From Anseranas semipalmata (taxonomy: Eukaryota; Chordata; Aves; Anseriformes; Anseranatidae), in NCBI GenBank assembly GCA_013399115.1, contig VXAA01004224.1:274013-338012 (forward strand): a DNA stretch of 64,000 bases, read 5' to 3'. Under the pieces are notes generated by a model. The model was given only the letters and a program-made list of their open reading frames with translations, was not told the DNA's origin and ran no database searches. A program made the position numbers and the translations under genes. Positions 13,507 to 27,440 of this stretch are shown here, one piece after another. Position 1 is the stretch's first letter. The number at the start of each line of letters is the position of its first letter.

Positions 13507-14360
13507 GTGTTATTTCCAGTGCATGTCCCAGTAAACTGCAGCAGTCTTCTCACAGAATGGAGCTACATGCTCTTAGACAGCTGCTTTCACCTGGAGCTCA
13601 CCATGGTACATGCAACTGGGGAAGATGATGTTCAGTCAAGAAGATCACAGGGAAGATGGCTATCTCTGCTCCAATGGGTAGGATGACAAAGCTAGGAGGT
13701 CACACCATTAGAGGAAATGAAAAAGGACTGAGGATAAGATTTACCACTTAGTGAGCATGTTACTGCAACAAACAAGGAGGAGAAAGCAAAAGAAAAAAAA
13801 ACACATAGGGGTTGAAATCAAACCAATGCTTTACTTAATAGAGCAAATACATCTTCTTTCTGCAGCTCGGCAGCCAACAGCCAAGCAAAGATGGTTGATG
13901 AAGGTAGGGGAATAGGTGAGACATTCAAAGAACTTGTCAGAAGTTTGCATTCGCCTTCCTTTCTCCTCTAGCAATGGATATGACAACAGAACCTAACAAA
14001 TACCACAATACAAACAGGGGCTTTTTGCTGCAGTCCTTGGGAGGCTGGGGGACAGGATGATGCAACTAATGAGTTACATTGACTATTTCCTGTTTATTTT
14101 GTTTCTGTGCTCGTGACACAGCCAGCAGGGAATCACCACTCAATGGATATCAAGACTTGAACTCTGTGGAGAAGATCAAACCTCTCATGTAGTGGGCCAA
14201 GTTCTACTTTACACCACAACTATACAGTCGAGATTTACCCTCAATTACTCAGTTCCAAGCGTGTGTACATGTGCATATGCATGTTGTCTCTGTGTCAGGG
14301 GATTATTCTATGGTAACTGCGGTTGTTTGAACCATTGCTAATACCGCATCAATGTGGCAT

Positions 14361-14374
14361 GGTGGTGGTGGTGG
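14361..14374. repeat. (GGT)n short tandem repeat
   Basis: GGT repeated four times plus GG. Confidence 0.9.
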
Positions 14375-15091
14375 ATTTATTTTTTATTTTTTTTAATAGG
14401 ATGGTTTGTCCCTGTGTAAGGGCATAAAAGATAAAAGTAGCCACAGTCCTCCCGTACAATTATTTCCAATTCAAAAGCTATTGTAAATGAGGCCTCAGAA
14501 AGAAGAATGACAAGTCCAAGACACGATGCTAGAAAAAGGTCAACAGCTTACTCTACTGTCACAACTCACAGACTTTCACTGGCATGCACCTGAACTACAC
14601 AAGTAGCAGCCCCTTCACCTCTTGTGGACTGAGTTCCTGATGTTCAGCATGATAGGTACCAGCTAACCAATAGTGCAAAGGGCTGCAAAGCATAATCTGC
14701 ATTCAGTTTCCTTTAGAGAACATCATTTGGCATTCTATATGCATGTCAGGCAATTAAAAGAGGCAGCACAAGCCTGAGTGTTATAGCCCTGTTAATTTAC
14801 TAATGCAGAGTCTCGGATACATCTGGCACATGTCACTTGTTTTCTCCTGGAAATGAAGGTGGTTTTCCAGGACACTGGAGGGCAGCTCAAGCAGTTGTTT
14901 CCCAACTGATGCTTCAAAGCATTATGCCTGCAGATCTTCATGCCAGTCTTGAGTCTGACTAACTTAAATCTGCCAACCTGATTGCAAGGTTCTAACTTTG
15001 TCTCCCAGCAGAGTGTATAACTCAACTTTAAATTGATGCTTTTTGGTTTAGCTTCTGACCTAGAAAGTCCTGTCTGGTTATGCTTACTGGG

Positions 15092-15224
15092 TGTACTGGG
15101 CTTATGTGGCAAGGGTTTGGTATCAGGGGGCTGCAGGGGTGGCCTCTGTGAGCAGAGCCCAGCAGCTGCCCCATGTCAGATCAGAGCCAGCTCCAGCCGG
15201 CTCCAAAAGGGACCCGCCGCTGGC
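15092..15224 (+). mobile_element. Endogenous retroviral LTR fragment (bird ERV, probably ERV-L type)
   Basis: Starts TGTACTGGGCTTATGTGGCA and runs through GGGGGCTGCAGGGGTGGC, CAGCTGCCCCATGTCAGATC and AGCCGGCTCC to GACCCGCCGCTGGC, in the order of a common avian LTR I recall. The 3' part of the LTR is missing and no internal retroviral genes are present. It abuts the antisense CR1 relic above it. Family assignment is from memory only. Confidence 0.55.
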
Positions 15225-15249
15225 AGTGCTCTACTTTTTACTGACCTCT

Positions 15250-16660
15250 GCGAGTACAGTATAACCCATTAAGCAAGACCCACTGAGCCTGACCACTCAA
15301 CTGGCTTTTCACCCACCTGGTTGTGCAAGACGGTGTCAAAAGACTTGCTAAAGTCAAGGTGAATGACATTTGCTGCTCTCCCCTAGTCCACAAATCCAGT
15401 CAATTTATCACAGAATGCAGTCAAGTTGATCAGCTCTTGGTAAATTCATGCTTACTATTCCCCATGACGTTCTTTATGTGCCCAGAAATGTGCTCCAAGA
15501 CAACTCACTTTATGATCTTCCCAGAAACTGAAGTGAGGTTGACCAAGCTGTAGTTCCCTGGGTTTTGCTTTTGGCCTTTTCTGAAGACTGGTGCAACATT
15601 TGCTTTTCTCCAGTCATGAGGTACCTCCCACAATCTTCACGACCTTTCAAAGAGAGAGAGTGTAGTCTTGCTGTCACATCAGTCAGCTCTCTCAGAACCC
15701 TTGGATACAGTCTGTCTGGTCACATGGAGTTCCATGGGTTGAACTCTCCCAATCCCTGACTTGATTGGGATCTGCCGCTGCTTGTTCTCCTCCTCCCTGA
15801 ACCCTTTCGGTAATAATAGAGGCCTAGCACACCTGGCTGGTGAAGAACAAAGCCAAGAAGTCAACAAGTATCTGAGGCTTACCTGTGCTGTGACTATTTC
15901 CCGCATTCAGCAAAGGGCTCACATTTCCCCTTTTCAGCTTTTTATTACTAATGCAGAGGTAGGAGCTCTTCTAGTTGCTCTTGACATTTCTTTCTAGTAG
16001 TGTCAAGGTAAATTTTGGCTTTCCTAACACCATCCCCACATGCATGGACAGTTTTTATAAAATTCTCCTTTGTATCCTGTCTCTGGTTCCACCTCTCAAA
16101 TGCTGCCTCTTTGCCATGATTTCCATTCTTAGTCAAGGCGGTCTTCTGATACTTCTGCTTATTTTCCTGACTATTCTTGCACTTGGACAATGCTGTCCTT
16201 AAACACCTGACAGCTTTTCTGAGCTCTTTGGCTCCACAGAGCTGCCTCCCACAGAAACCTTACCTCCCTACTAAATAAAGAAAGAAACTAAGCCTGAAGT
16301 CCAGGGTTTGCACTCTACTAATATTATTATTTCTCTATTTCTCTATGGTTGCCACAGCCAAGACTGCCATTGATTATCATGTCTCCAACTAGTTGATAAT
16401 AAATTGCAGATCCAGCTGTATTTTAGCACAAGTTCACCCAACGAGTACCCGCATCAACCTGTTACCCCAAACACCCTTCAGAAACCTTCCTCCTTGCATC
16501 CTACTGTGTTTCCCTTCCAGAAGATGTCAGGGAAGATAAAGTCCCCTATGAGAACCAGGGTCTGTGATACAGAGGTTTCCTCCAGTTGTTTAAAGAAGTC
16601 TTATTCTACTTCTTCGCCCAGATCAGGTGGACCATAACACACTCCCACCATGATATTATA
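15250..16660 (-). mobile_element. Old CR1 LINE relic, antisense, with endonuclease and RT remnants
   Basis: Read on the minus strand this is a decayed CR1 ORF2. Near 16.55-16.45 kb the frame gives a broken DFxFPDIxW endonuclease segment followed by NTVGCKEEGF and a stop. Around 16.1-16.0 kb it gives VHACGDGVRKAK, the linker region. Around 15.6-15.5 kb it gives DWRKANVAPVF and NPGNYSLVNLTSVSGKI, the start of the reverse transcriptase. Near 15.35 kb it gives a FSKAFDTV-like segment, and near 15.28 kb SGQAQWVLLNG. Several stops and frameshifts make it non-functional. An AAT microsatellite grew at 16.67 kb. Similarity may continue faintly to about 16.9 kb. Decay level suggests an old insertion. 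The two ends of the element are not seen. Confidence 0.8.
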
Positions 16661-16664
16661 TAAA

Positions 16665-16689
16665 AAATAATAATAATAATAATAATAAT
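16665..16689. repeat. (AAT)n microsatellite
   Basis: About eight AAT units in tandem, at the edge of the antisense CR1 relic. Confidence 0.95.
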
Positions 16690-19600
16690 TAATCAAGACA
16701 ATAGCCTTCATCTGCCCTAGTGATTTCATAGTCTGGATACTTGGCTTTCAGTTTCTCTGTAGGCACAGAATTATTTGCTGTCCCAAAGCCCATGGCAAAC
16801 TTATGAACATAGATTGTCTTCTCCACATTCTGGTGAAGGACCCTTCTGCCCCCAAGCACTCACAGTCATATCCCTGCTTCTAAAGCTCTGCTCAGTCATA
16901 TATGCACACAATGTACTTGCTGGTGCTGGTCCTTGTGCTAGCTGTTGTGCACACATACACCATCTCAACCCTCACCTGAACACAACGCTGCCTCTAAAAA
17001 AAGAAAAAACAATTTTACATGCATAGGTCATACAGGCTCTTTCAGTGAAGTCGACATTGGCAGCACTTTCAAGATGATTGGCCTCATCTCGCTGAAAAAA
17101 GAATCAAAGCTGAAAATGTCATAAAAAGGGAGGCTTCTTCTTTTTGTTTCCATAGATAACTATTTCTTATGCTATCTTCCGAAAATGCCACATGAAGAAA
17201 CTTGGTAGGTAGATGCTTTCCTTAGTACACTAAGATGTCTTAAAAGTTTTGCTTATCACAAGTAGCAATAGTCTAAAAACTTGCAAGATTAGCTGCCAAA
17301 AAAAAAGCACATGAAAGAGCAAATAGGACAGAGAGACCCTGTGGCAAACAGTGCAGTGTATCGACAAACTTTGAAAAATGTCATAAAGAGAGAGTTGCTT
17401 TAAGTCTGGAAATAGTGGCTTTCAAATAAAAGCTGAATTCACTGATGCTTGTTATAACAGCAGTATCTTTGATTCAAATTAACTAGCTGTTTTAGCTTGC
17501 ATTTCAGCTTGTAGTTGTTGACAAAATATATTCACATCAGATTAACAGGGACTGACCTTTTTTCTTCTTTTCTTCAAGTGACTGTAAGGTTAGCTTTTTG
17601 GACTTTTGAAGTGGTTGTCCAGATGCTTTCAAAAGGAAGTTAAAATATGTGAGTTTCAACCTCATTAAAAAGGCCTTCTTTTTTTTAAACAAACTTTTCT
17701 TTTGTTCATATCAGCACTACTTTTAAAAAAGACCCCAAGAGAGAGTTCCAGTCTATAGATCACTTGTCCTGAAGAAAGCTCTGTTAACTATTTATAGATC
17801 ACGTCCTTTTGTACCAAACTAGATCAAGCAATTTATTCAGTGCATGACTGCAGGAGAGAAATTCATTTGCTCTAAGTGTCATCAAGGCAGCCTTTTACCT
17901 GCTATGAACAAGACCAGAAATCTGAATTGCTGGGCTTTTATTTCAAATGCACATTTTGACATTGTGTGGGGTGCCATCGTTTCTTTCAAATTTTCAAAGT
18001 ATTAAGCACATTCATAGAATGGGCAGTCCATAATCACAAGAATAGGAAATAGCCCATAACCAGTAGAATAAAGCAAACACATGTGCACACATTCAAATTA
18101 TCTCTCTTTGCTTTGAAATAGCACATATAGATGCAAATTACCATTCGCTGCTTTGGTATATCTCACTTTAAAAATGGGAGCATGCGAGCCTAGAGACTGA
18201 GGAGAGGAGCACACAACAGTCATCAGCTTCCCAGCTTAACAACAACAGAATCAAAACAAAACAAAATGAGAGAGAGAAGTGATGGCCTTCATCACCTCTA
18301 ATCAGCAAGAGTTTTCTTCTACCATTCAACAGGGAAGTCATCCTCTCTATAAAACCTAGTAGGGAGGCTGTACACAGCAAAAACACTCCACTGTGACAAA
18401 TGCTTTACTTCACTACTTCAGTTTTCTTTGTGGAGTCATTACTAAGATGATGGTTCGTATTTGTAACCTGCCCAAGCCTGTTAAAGCTAAGAAAAAAGAT
18501 AAAACAGAAAAACAGTTAAAAATACAGCAAGAAAAGAAATCAGCTGTTAGGAAATCATTGAAGTTTGATGGCAACAGCTTCAGGTACAAAAACCACATCT
18601 GGTTTGGGGAACATCTGCATTTATTGTTATAAGACCAATGCAGAAGAGAAGAAGAAAGACCATGACTTGCTTTCCTTTTCCAGTTGCTCTACCATGACAA
18701 ACTCCCTGGTTCTGCCTAGCTAAATACACTCCAGCATGGGTACAGGTATTGCTCCGAAACGGCTAGAAAATGGTGCAGGTGGTTCAAACAGTACTGCTAC
18801 CTTCCTGTGCATACAGGGCACTTTCAAAGTTACACTGCAATCCAGCTTTCCTTGGCTGATGGGATAATGTGTTGGGGATATTCTCCTTTTCTGTCTTGAA
18901 AGGGTCTAGCACAGAGACCAATGGCAGAATACGGGTATTAAGAGCATTATGCTAGGAGTGAAAAATACATTGGTAAAATAAATATTGATAAGGTAGATGC
19001 TGCTGTGTCAGAAGCTTTTGACTCATGATTCATGCCTACATACTGAAACCACCAACCAAGCCTGATTCCTAAATGATTTTCAGCTGCAGTTTCCATTCTT
19101 TCATTTCAGAGGCATGCAAGTATCCCACTTGACAATGTAAATTCTGTAAAAGGGTAGAATGATGTTATCATACCATAATATCACTATGAAACACGACTGA
19201 CTAAAACTCATACCACCACTTCAGACAAAGACCACATTTTGGAATAGCTCTTTTATAAAGCATTCATCATACATATGGTTAATGAAAGTTACGCAATAAG
19301 GATACACAAGCTAAGAGCAGATTTACTTATTTTTTTAAATAGAGAGACCATAACACAAGAAGATCTATGGATCTAAAGCATAGAGTCAAGAATTCATGAA
19401 TTCCTACCTTGACCGCCAATGTGCTGCTGATTATTCACACATAACTGTCAAGTCTCTAATTCTTGTTTTCTTAACTGGGAGAGAGGGGTGGAAATTAATA
19501 TTGGCTACTGAGAAATTCCCAGTACCACTATCCAGATATATATTTGGGAAGATATCATCACAGAATATAAATTAGGAAGATTATTTAAAAAATAAAAATA

Positions 19601-22600
19601 AAAAATAAAAGGAGACAGGCAGACCTGCACACACATCCCCAGCATAAAAAAAGTATTTATTAATTCCTACTGGTCTCCTTTCTACCTCCTTTCTAAACTG
19701 AGAATTATGCATTAGGTAGACTTCCACGACTGGTCTAAACGAAGCATACCACAGCAATCTGAAGAGCATTTGAAATCATGAGAATCACGTCCATCAACTG
19801 AGCAGGAATGTTTTATTTCACTCATTGTTAACAACTTGATATAGGGATCCAACAAAATCAGTAGGCTCCAAAATAGCTAATGAGAAAGAAAAGCATTGCT
19901 TTATTGTATTTGGAAGTTGTATTGAGACTCAGCCTAGTTACAAAGGGTGGATGACCACACTGGATGCAGTTTGCCACTGATTTCAGTTACTTTTCCCATT
20001 GTACTACCATGGCAGCAAGGCTATCTTCTCTTCAAATTAACAATCAGTTAGAATAAGCAACAGTAAAAAAGTATCTTTGATTTGACATTGTGTAGCGACA
20101 AAAAGGAAGTACAGTGGGCAACTGGGTATGGATTTCACCCAGCAGTTCCAACCTGCTGCTTTCAGCTGTCACAACAGGATACAGGTCAACAGTAGTCCTT
20201 AGGATATCCCCTGCCAAGGTTATTTACAACTTAAACTAAATGCTTTACATGCAAAATATCTGCTGGTACATACCTTCCCCAAACTGCCCCTAGATGCTTC
20301 AGGATAATAAGTGCATTATGGAATAAAACTGATTGTTTCTAAAGCCAAACCGATTTTTATATCATCTGTGATCCAATGTATGTCCTTTAATCAAACAGCT
20401 AAAGGGAACACCTCTGTATGCTGTATTAATCCACTGGATTAGGGAAAAAGTATGTTAACAGGTAGACTAGTTATACAGTTTCTCATTTGTAAGAAAAAAA
20501 AACGGTCATATGAAATCTTTTCTTACAGCCCGAAGACAAAAAAGCAACTTTAATTTTTGAAATAAAACGAAGCATTGCAGAAGAGGAGGCTATCTGAAAA
20601 AATATCTGAAAACCTACTTCCATTGTTTGGTTTGTTTCCAAGGTTAACAACTTTAAAAATCAAAGCAAGTGTTTTAACTGACAGCTTTCACAAAGCTGGT
20701 CAAAAGTAATACCATCAACAGATGCTTACCAAATCCCTTCCACCAACCCCTGCTCCCCCAGTACACACTTGAATCATCTCTCTTGAGTATGTTTGGCCAT
20801 TACCAAGGCAGCAATACACATTTTTATCAAACATGCCAGCAGTCTTGCAGGGAAAAGAAAGAACTGTAAGGAATTATCCAAAGTAATAGTAGGCATATCT
20901 CTTTGGAAGCCCCTCCTCTAGCTTTTAAAATAAGCCCAGAAAAGGAAATAAGAATGTCATGGCTCCAGAGGTGTCAGTGGTAAACAGAAAAGGAAGGAAC
21001 ACATGCCAGTGCACAAAGGATAAGGAAGAAAAGCTGAAGCAGCAGGGAGAAGATATCAGAAGAGTCATAAGCCAATTACACAAAAGAGGAAATACTAAAA
21101 ACTTTTGAAGCATTTCCATAAGCAGAACAAATCATATAGTGATGTAAAAAAGATGTTTACATCTAATGCTATTTACCTTACCAGTTAATGGGATTGCATT
21201 GTTTATGTTAACAAACTGATAACCATGAATTCACTCAAAAGGCAGAAAAATACTGTGGTGAATAGACACCTCTTAGAATTCTCTATTTCCTCATGGTTTC
21301 AGCTACTCATATTTAAATGGGCGATAGTGGCTTGCTACTGACTTTTACCAAATTCATTGTGCTAACAGAATAGTTAACTAAAGTATTTTCTTCAAAAAAT
21401 GCCAGATACACTACATTCCAGTTCTATTTTATGTTTTGGGTTGAACAATTCTAATTACATTTTTAGCACATAAAAGTTAATATGGAAACTGTTCCACAAG
21501 TTGTTTGGAACACTCAGTTTTCCGATCTACGTAAATGTAGGGGAAAAAGTAAAGTGCACACCCTGAAATAATTTGGCATTAGAGACAGATTACTGACATC
21601 CTTTAGCATTAAACAAAGATAATTTCCTCAACAAAGAAACCTCATGAAGTGATTATGATACTGTAACTACAAAATTTCAGTCAGTACTTGCTAAACAACC
21701 TCTTTATTTTAATCACCTACAAATATTCAGACTTCTGGCAAATCAAAAACACCTATAACAGTTGTCAACAATGGTCAAGTAAGTTTTGCACTGTTGTAAA
21801 TAAAATACGCAATCATCACTCCTTAAGCCATGTATTTACTCCAACAATGAGTAATTCTGGAGATATCGATTTAGAATAAAATGCACAGAGAATATAAAAT
21901 AATGTGATCTTTGTCTCATGCGGCAAAGAACAAGGCATCCTGACATCACTGTTTATTTGCCTTTGCCTATTTAAATACCACGAGAAATGCAGACTTCTTT
22001 TTTGAAGGTTTTGTCACAAAATGCTTATTTTTCAGAATCGTATCATGGAGCTTTCTATAAATACATTTTGGGACCTTTCAGGAACTTGAATAATATTCCT
22101 TGTAAGTAATTACTGTCCTAATTTTTCTATGATATTCTCTAAAAATTTAAAGGACAAAACAATCTTTCTGCCTAATAGACATCATTTAGTATTCTCCAAT
22201 GTAGCTACAAAACATCAGTGAAATTCCAAAGATGGCAAAATGTGGGAAGTTTAACTGTGGATCATAATACTTCAAAGCCCTGGCAGTCCCCAGAGATACT
22301 AATATTTTCCTACTTTTCCCTAGCACTTTAAACAAAGGTCCTATTCCTGACCCCGATAAACCTGGCCAGACTCCATCTAACGTACATCGAAAAATGAATG
22401 GCATGGCAGGCAGGGACCCTCATACACTCACTGCATATGGATTCTACTGTCCCAGTCATTTAAAACACCAGAGTCCAGAGATGCTCCAGCCAAAGGATCA
22501 AAGAATGGGAAAATCTTCAAGAGAAGTTTCCCTCTTCTCTTAAGAGACAGGAGAGGAGAAGAGCTCAATGCAAGGATTGCAGTGCTCCTGAACTCATTCT

Positions 22601-24949
22601 GCACCCATCTTTATACTAAACTTTCTGCCAGGGGCATCCCTGCTCTGAAAGCAATAAGCCAGATACTGCAAAGACAGTACTTACATATGGTGCACAAACA
22701 ATTGGAGTTTACCTCCAGTGATGTGCTATAGGGGAGCGATCAGCCCATCACCTTAATTTCTTAAAAAGTGTGAAATTCACTCTCTCTCACCAAGAAGCAA
22801 GACTGAATTTTGACATTGTAACAGAAAGAAGTAGTTGGAAGCGTCACAGAGCCTGGAAGGTACAACACAAAAGATCACATTAAAGAATTTGCTCTGTGCA
22901 AGCCTGTATTCAGAAAATATAAGAAAATAACTGCACAAGGTGTTTTTTTGGAGAAACGGGGCTTTTAGCAGTCTGCACCTAAAATCCAAAGAATTGGTGC
23001 AGCTCACATGGGAAATTTAGGAATGAAACAAATTGAAAGCAAAACAAAAATAAGACTGCCCCAATATTTTTAAAGAGTTTAAGAGAGGTTCTATGCAAGT
23101 ATATCAACGGGAAATGTAATACAGTAGTAGTGCAACATCATTTAAAATGGAAAATGAAGATGTAGAAAGTGTTTAAAAAGCTGAACAAGATTTTCAAAAA
23201 ATCCCCAAAGCAGATAAAGTAAAAGAAAATACCAGCAAACAAAAATGAGTTTGGGATTCAAGAAAAAGCCAAAATAGCTAGTGTAACACTAGGTCAAAAA
23301 AGCAAGGGACAATATCTTGGATCAGGGAAATCACAGTCCCTGCCTGAACAAGGGCCCTACCTTGAAAGACATATTAACAAAGCTAAATTCACGCATTAAA
23401 AATCAAATATATAAGCGGAAGAGAGAGGACTATAAAAAAAAAAAAACTTCTACAATTGTGTATACATAATTCAAGGCCTCATTATTCAAAAGAAGGTGAC
23501 AAATGAGGACAGTACAGAAAGAGCAATAAGGATGGAAAGGGGGCTTGAATATACTGTTACACAAAATAGCAAAAAGTTGAAAGGGTCAGCATTCAAATGA
23601 TTAGCAACAGGCCTACCTAATACCACACCAGCACAGTTGCTTCCCATTTAAAATGACTTCCTAGACACCACCATATCCAACGCTTTGACTATCAGATAGA
23701 CTTTGGCAAAGAGAGGACAGGCAGGAATAATAATAATGATTAGAAAATCTCCAAAAAGTGTAATTGTCATGGCTCTTGATTGGTATGAGCAACAGGAGAA
23801 AATTAGGGATTAAAATTAGGATGAGTCAAGAAGAATCTTCTAACCTAACGAAAAAGAACCCTTGTGAACCAATGCCTCCTCCACCTCACTGGTCAGGGCT
23901 TCCTGTATAAGTTGTGGGACAAATGCCCAAGAAAGAAGGTAGCACTGTCCCTTCAGATTTTCCTCAACCATCTTTCCCAAGCACAAGGATACAGATGTTC
24001 TCCAGGACTGGTGCTCCTCTGTGAGGGACTGGGATGACCCTAAGAGCTGAGAAACAGGATTTGGGCTCCTTTACCCTCTGCACAAGGTGGAATGCAGCAA
24101 AGGGCTGCCAGGAAATAATGTAATACCCCAGTCCTAATCCTTCCCAAACAGCTCCTCATAGCGTAGCTGTGTGTCAGCCTTATGCACATTTTTGGAAGAC
24201 AGGCTTTCCTTAACCCTAAGACATTATTAACAGCATATAGTGTAGTTTCAAATAGATACAATTTTGCCCTAACAATAATTTCTGTTTATCCTGTGTTTAT
24301 AGGAACTTTCACAGTCAGTTGCAGAACTTACTATTGCTTGTTATAAGCTTCACCAAGTAATGAGCTAACACTCCTTTAAGCGAGCTAGTTAACCTAGTGC
24401 TGCATGTACAAGGGTCAGCAGACATGAATGGAAGATTTGGCTGGCTTCAAATATTTAAAATAAAATTGTTATCTGGAGCTAAGCGATGTTGAATGATGCT
24501 AGCATGGCATTTTAACTCACGAAAGAATCCAATAAGCTTTTGTGAATGCCATTGTTAGAACAGTACACGATACTGCAAGAGCTATTAGGAAGCTACTTCT
24601 TGAAATGAATGATAGCACAAATCACAGACAAGCCTTAGTTTTCATACGGCCATTAAATACATACCATTTTCAACTTGCTACTACTTGCACCTCCCGTAAC
24701 AATTATTCTCAATTTCTTTTCATCTGTCCCATAAAAAATGATTGCTTCTGCTTTACTTAATCCTCCACTTACATCAACCCTATTGTTCGCTTCCTTCCCT
24801 TTCATCTTCTCCACATTAATTCCCCACATCGCTTTTGATCTAGCTTTTTGTTTCCCTTTTCCCCCTACAGATTCTTCCTGATGAAGAATTTACAGCCATA
24901 ATGTTCATCTGACGTGCATGGTGATGTTTTATTGATTCACTATCTATTA

Positions 24950-24980
24950 GTTTTGTATAATGAATAGCATTATACAAAAC
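24950..24980. repeat. Perfect 13-bp inverted repeat (hairpin)
   Basis: GTTTTGTATAATG (24950-24962) and CATTATACAAAAC (24968-24980) are exact reverse complements around a 5-base loop AATAG. Pairing stops at A/A on both sides. It could be a cruciform-prone site or the core of a tiny foldback element. It is too short for a typical microRNA precursor. Confidence 0.95.
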
Positions 24981-26714
24981 ACAAGATGGGTTGCCTATGC
25001 CTATCTATTGGATCCTAAACATCAATTTAACTGACCCTTAAAAATTCTCCATTTTGTTGGTAAATATTCATATTTAATTATAATTGGAGCAGCATATGCA
25101 AGGAGCAGCCAGAGAAAACAAACATTTCCTCCTCACAGTCCAAAGAATTCCTCTTTGCCATAGTGGCAAGCCAAGTTAATAGAATAATTGCAATTTTCAC
25201 TGCTGTTAAATAAGAAATAGAAAACCTCTCCAGGAGCTGGTTCTGTGTTGCTGTAATAGATGCCTACAGAAACAAACTAACGTACATTATTCATGCCCCT
25301 GCAGAAGGGATGGTCTTTTAGAACTGGAAAGACAGCAAGAAGTGGAGCGGCTGATTTTAGCTGATATAAACTACAAATTGTATTTTAAATATATGCTATA
25401 TTTAGTTTTTAAGAAAAAAAACTGTATTTAGTTTACGCAATTCTTAAAACTTAACAATGAACAAGTTCAGTTTTTTTGTTGATAAATTAACAGCCACACC
25501 CCACTACAGAAACCTCTCAGAAAATGATTTTACTTACCATACTATACTTTCCTTACTGTAATGTCATATAACCTAAGCTAAATTTTGTGCTTACTCAGTT
25601 GTGTCAAAACCAGTCACTGGATAAAATCTCTGAGCAGTCCCAGGGGTAGGAACTAGAGCTGAAGCTCCCTTTCCTCCAGCCTCTTTGCCTCACAGCAGGT
25701 CTAGAACTATGTTCCTCCTCAAGCCTGCGGTCTTCACGGCATCAGTAGAGCTTCAACTATAGAAGTGCTTTAATCACCTCCCACCACACAACACGGGCAG
25801 AAGAGTGGCGGCTATGTCTTTTGCTGAACTCAAGGCTAGCAGTGTTTGTCAGCCTACAGGTGGCACTGCCAGTGTGGAGTCTTCAATGGACACAAGTGCA
25901 GAAACACATGATTCACCAGGCAGAAAAACAATGTCAAATGCTTCAGCCTAGGCAAGGTAGTGGAAACTCTAGGCATGCACAAGTACCAACACTCTACACA
26001 GTTTTACTGGCAAAAAAATTAAGGACCTGAAGTCTGTCAGATACCTCAAAAGTTAATTCTAGGTTCTGATGATGGCACTCTGGAAATTAAAGATCAAGAT
26101 ACCATCTGCATACAACAGGTTTTAGTTCTCCTTACTTTTCTTTTACCTGCTAGGGTTATTTTCATGGAAACAGAGCCTTTTCACTTGACCATATTCTGCA
26201 CCTGTTGAGGTGCCTAATCTGAAATCACTAAGAGTAGGGGAAGTGGCAGCGGAAAAAAAAAAAAACTATGCTAGCATCTGTAATAATTAATCATTGGAGG
26301 GAAGAAATACAAAACATGAAACATGGTATTTTTGCTCCTACAGAGAATTTTTTTTCAAGTAGTTTTTCCTCAAAGAGATGTCAAACACTATTATCATCTA
26401 TTACTAATACAAGCAAGTGATCTGGACACTACACAAGTGCAAAACAATGAGATGGTCCCTCTCCTAACCCACAAATTAAGCTTTCCCCGTAACATGAGCA
26501 TGAATACTTAATGCCTGTACAAGAAAATGACTTGGCAGGAATACTATTTGGTGTAATAAGCACTGGCCACAGTACAGTTGTTGCCTAACCTCTGGCTTAG
26601 TGTTTTGCAGGCATCCTAATGGAAAACCTTTGGGGAAGGACAGAAAAAGGAGAAGATGGTAGCTTTGTAATGGGTGTGTTGGAATCATGTCTCATGTCTT
26701 TCTAGTCAATAGAT

Positions 26715-27163
26715 GTTAGACATGGACATACTGGAAAGAGTCCAATGGAGGGCCACCAAGATGATCAAGCACCTCTCTTATGAGGAGAGGCTGAGAGAGC
26801 TGGGACTGTTCAGCCTGAAGAAGAGGAGGCTCAGGGGGGATCCCATCAATGTCTATAAACACCTGAAGGGAGAGTACAAAGAGGACAGAGCCAATCTCTT
26901 TTCAGTGGTGCCCAGTGCCAGGACGAGAGGCAATGGGCACAAACTGGAACACAGGAGGCTCCCTCTGAACACCAGGCAGCACTTCCGTGCTGTGCAGAGG
27001 ACAGAGCACTGGAACAGGTTGCCCTTAGAGGTTGTGGAGTCTCCCTTCTTGGGGATCTACAAAACCTGCCTGGACATGGTCCCTGGTCCTGGGCAACCTG
27101 CTCTGGGGGTAGTTGGACCAGATGGCCTCCAGAGGTGCCTTCCAACATCAATCATTCTGTGAT
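26715..27163 (+). mobile_element. CR1 LINE 3' end with open ORF2 C-terminal frame
   Basis: A 5'-truncated CR1 of about 450 bp. The plus-strand frame from 26713 stays open for 149 codons. It reads MDILERVQWRATKMIKHLSY, EERLRELGLFSLKKRRLRGD, then SARTRGNGHKLEHRRL and HWNRLPLEVVESPFLGIYKT. These are the conserved motifs of the CR1 ORF2 protein C-terminus, downstream of the reverse transcriptase. It ends with TTGGACCAGATGGCCTCCAG and ATCATTCTGTGATCT, the CR1 3' terminus. The open frame suggests it is among the younger insertions here. It has no promoter, endonuclease or RT, so it is inactive. Confidence 0.93.
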
Positions 27164-27440
27164 CTTTGAATGGAAAACTTTAGTATCCCTGAGCTATTAA
27201 TTTTTGTTAAGAAACTATAAATAAAGGTAAAAATCCTTCAGTGTAGACAACCGAAGTTGACAAAAAAGCCTGTTTTTTCTGCTCTTAAGAAAACCCAGAA
27301 CACAAAAAAGCCTTTTCTGTCTTCCCATCTACACCATTTTTCAAAGCAATCATACTCAATTACTGCCAGCTATGAAGACTGACACATACACACCTCTGAC
27401 AGCTCACAGGTAAAGTATCCAGGAAAGGTCAAAATATCTA

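Noticed and set aside
18393..18632. Plus-strand frame with a Lys-rich segment (KAKKKDKTEKQLKIQQEKK)
   Set aside because: The Lys/Gln bias simply reflects A-rich intron sequence; there is no known motif, and it is antisense to PCCA.
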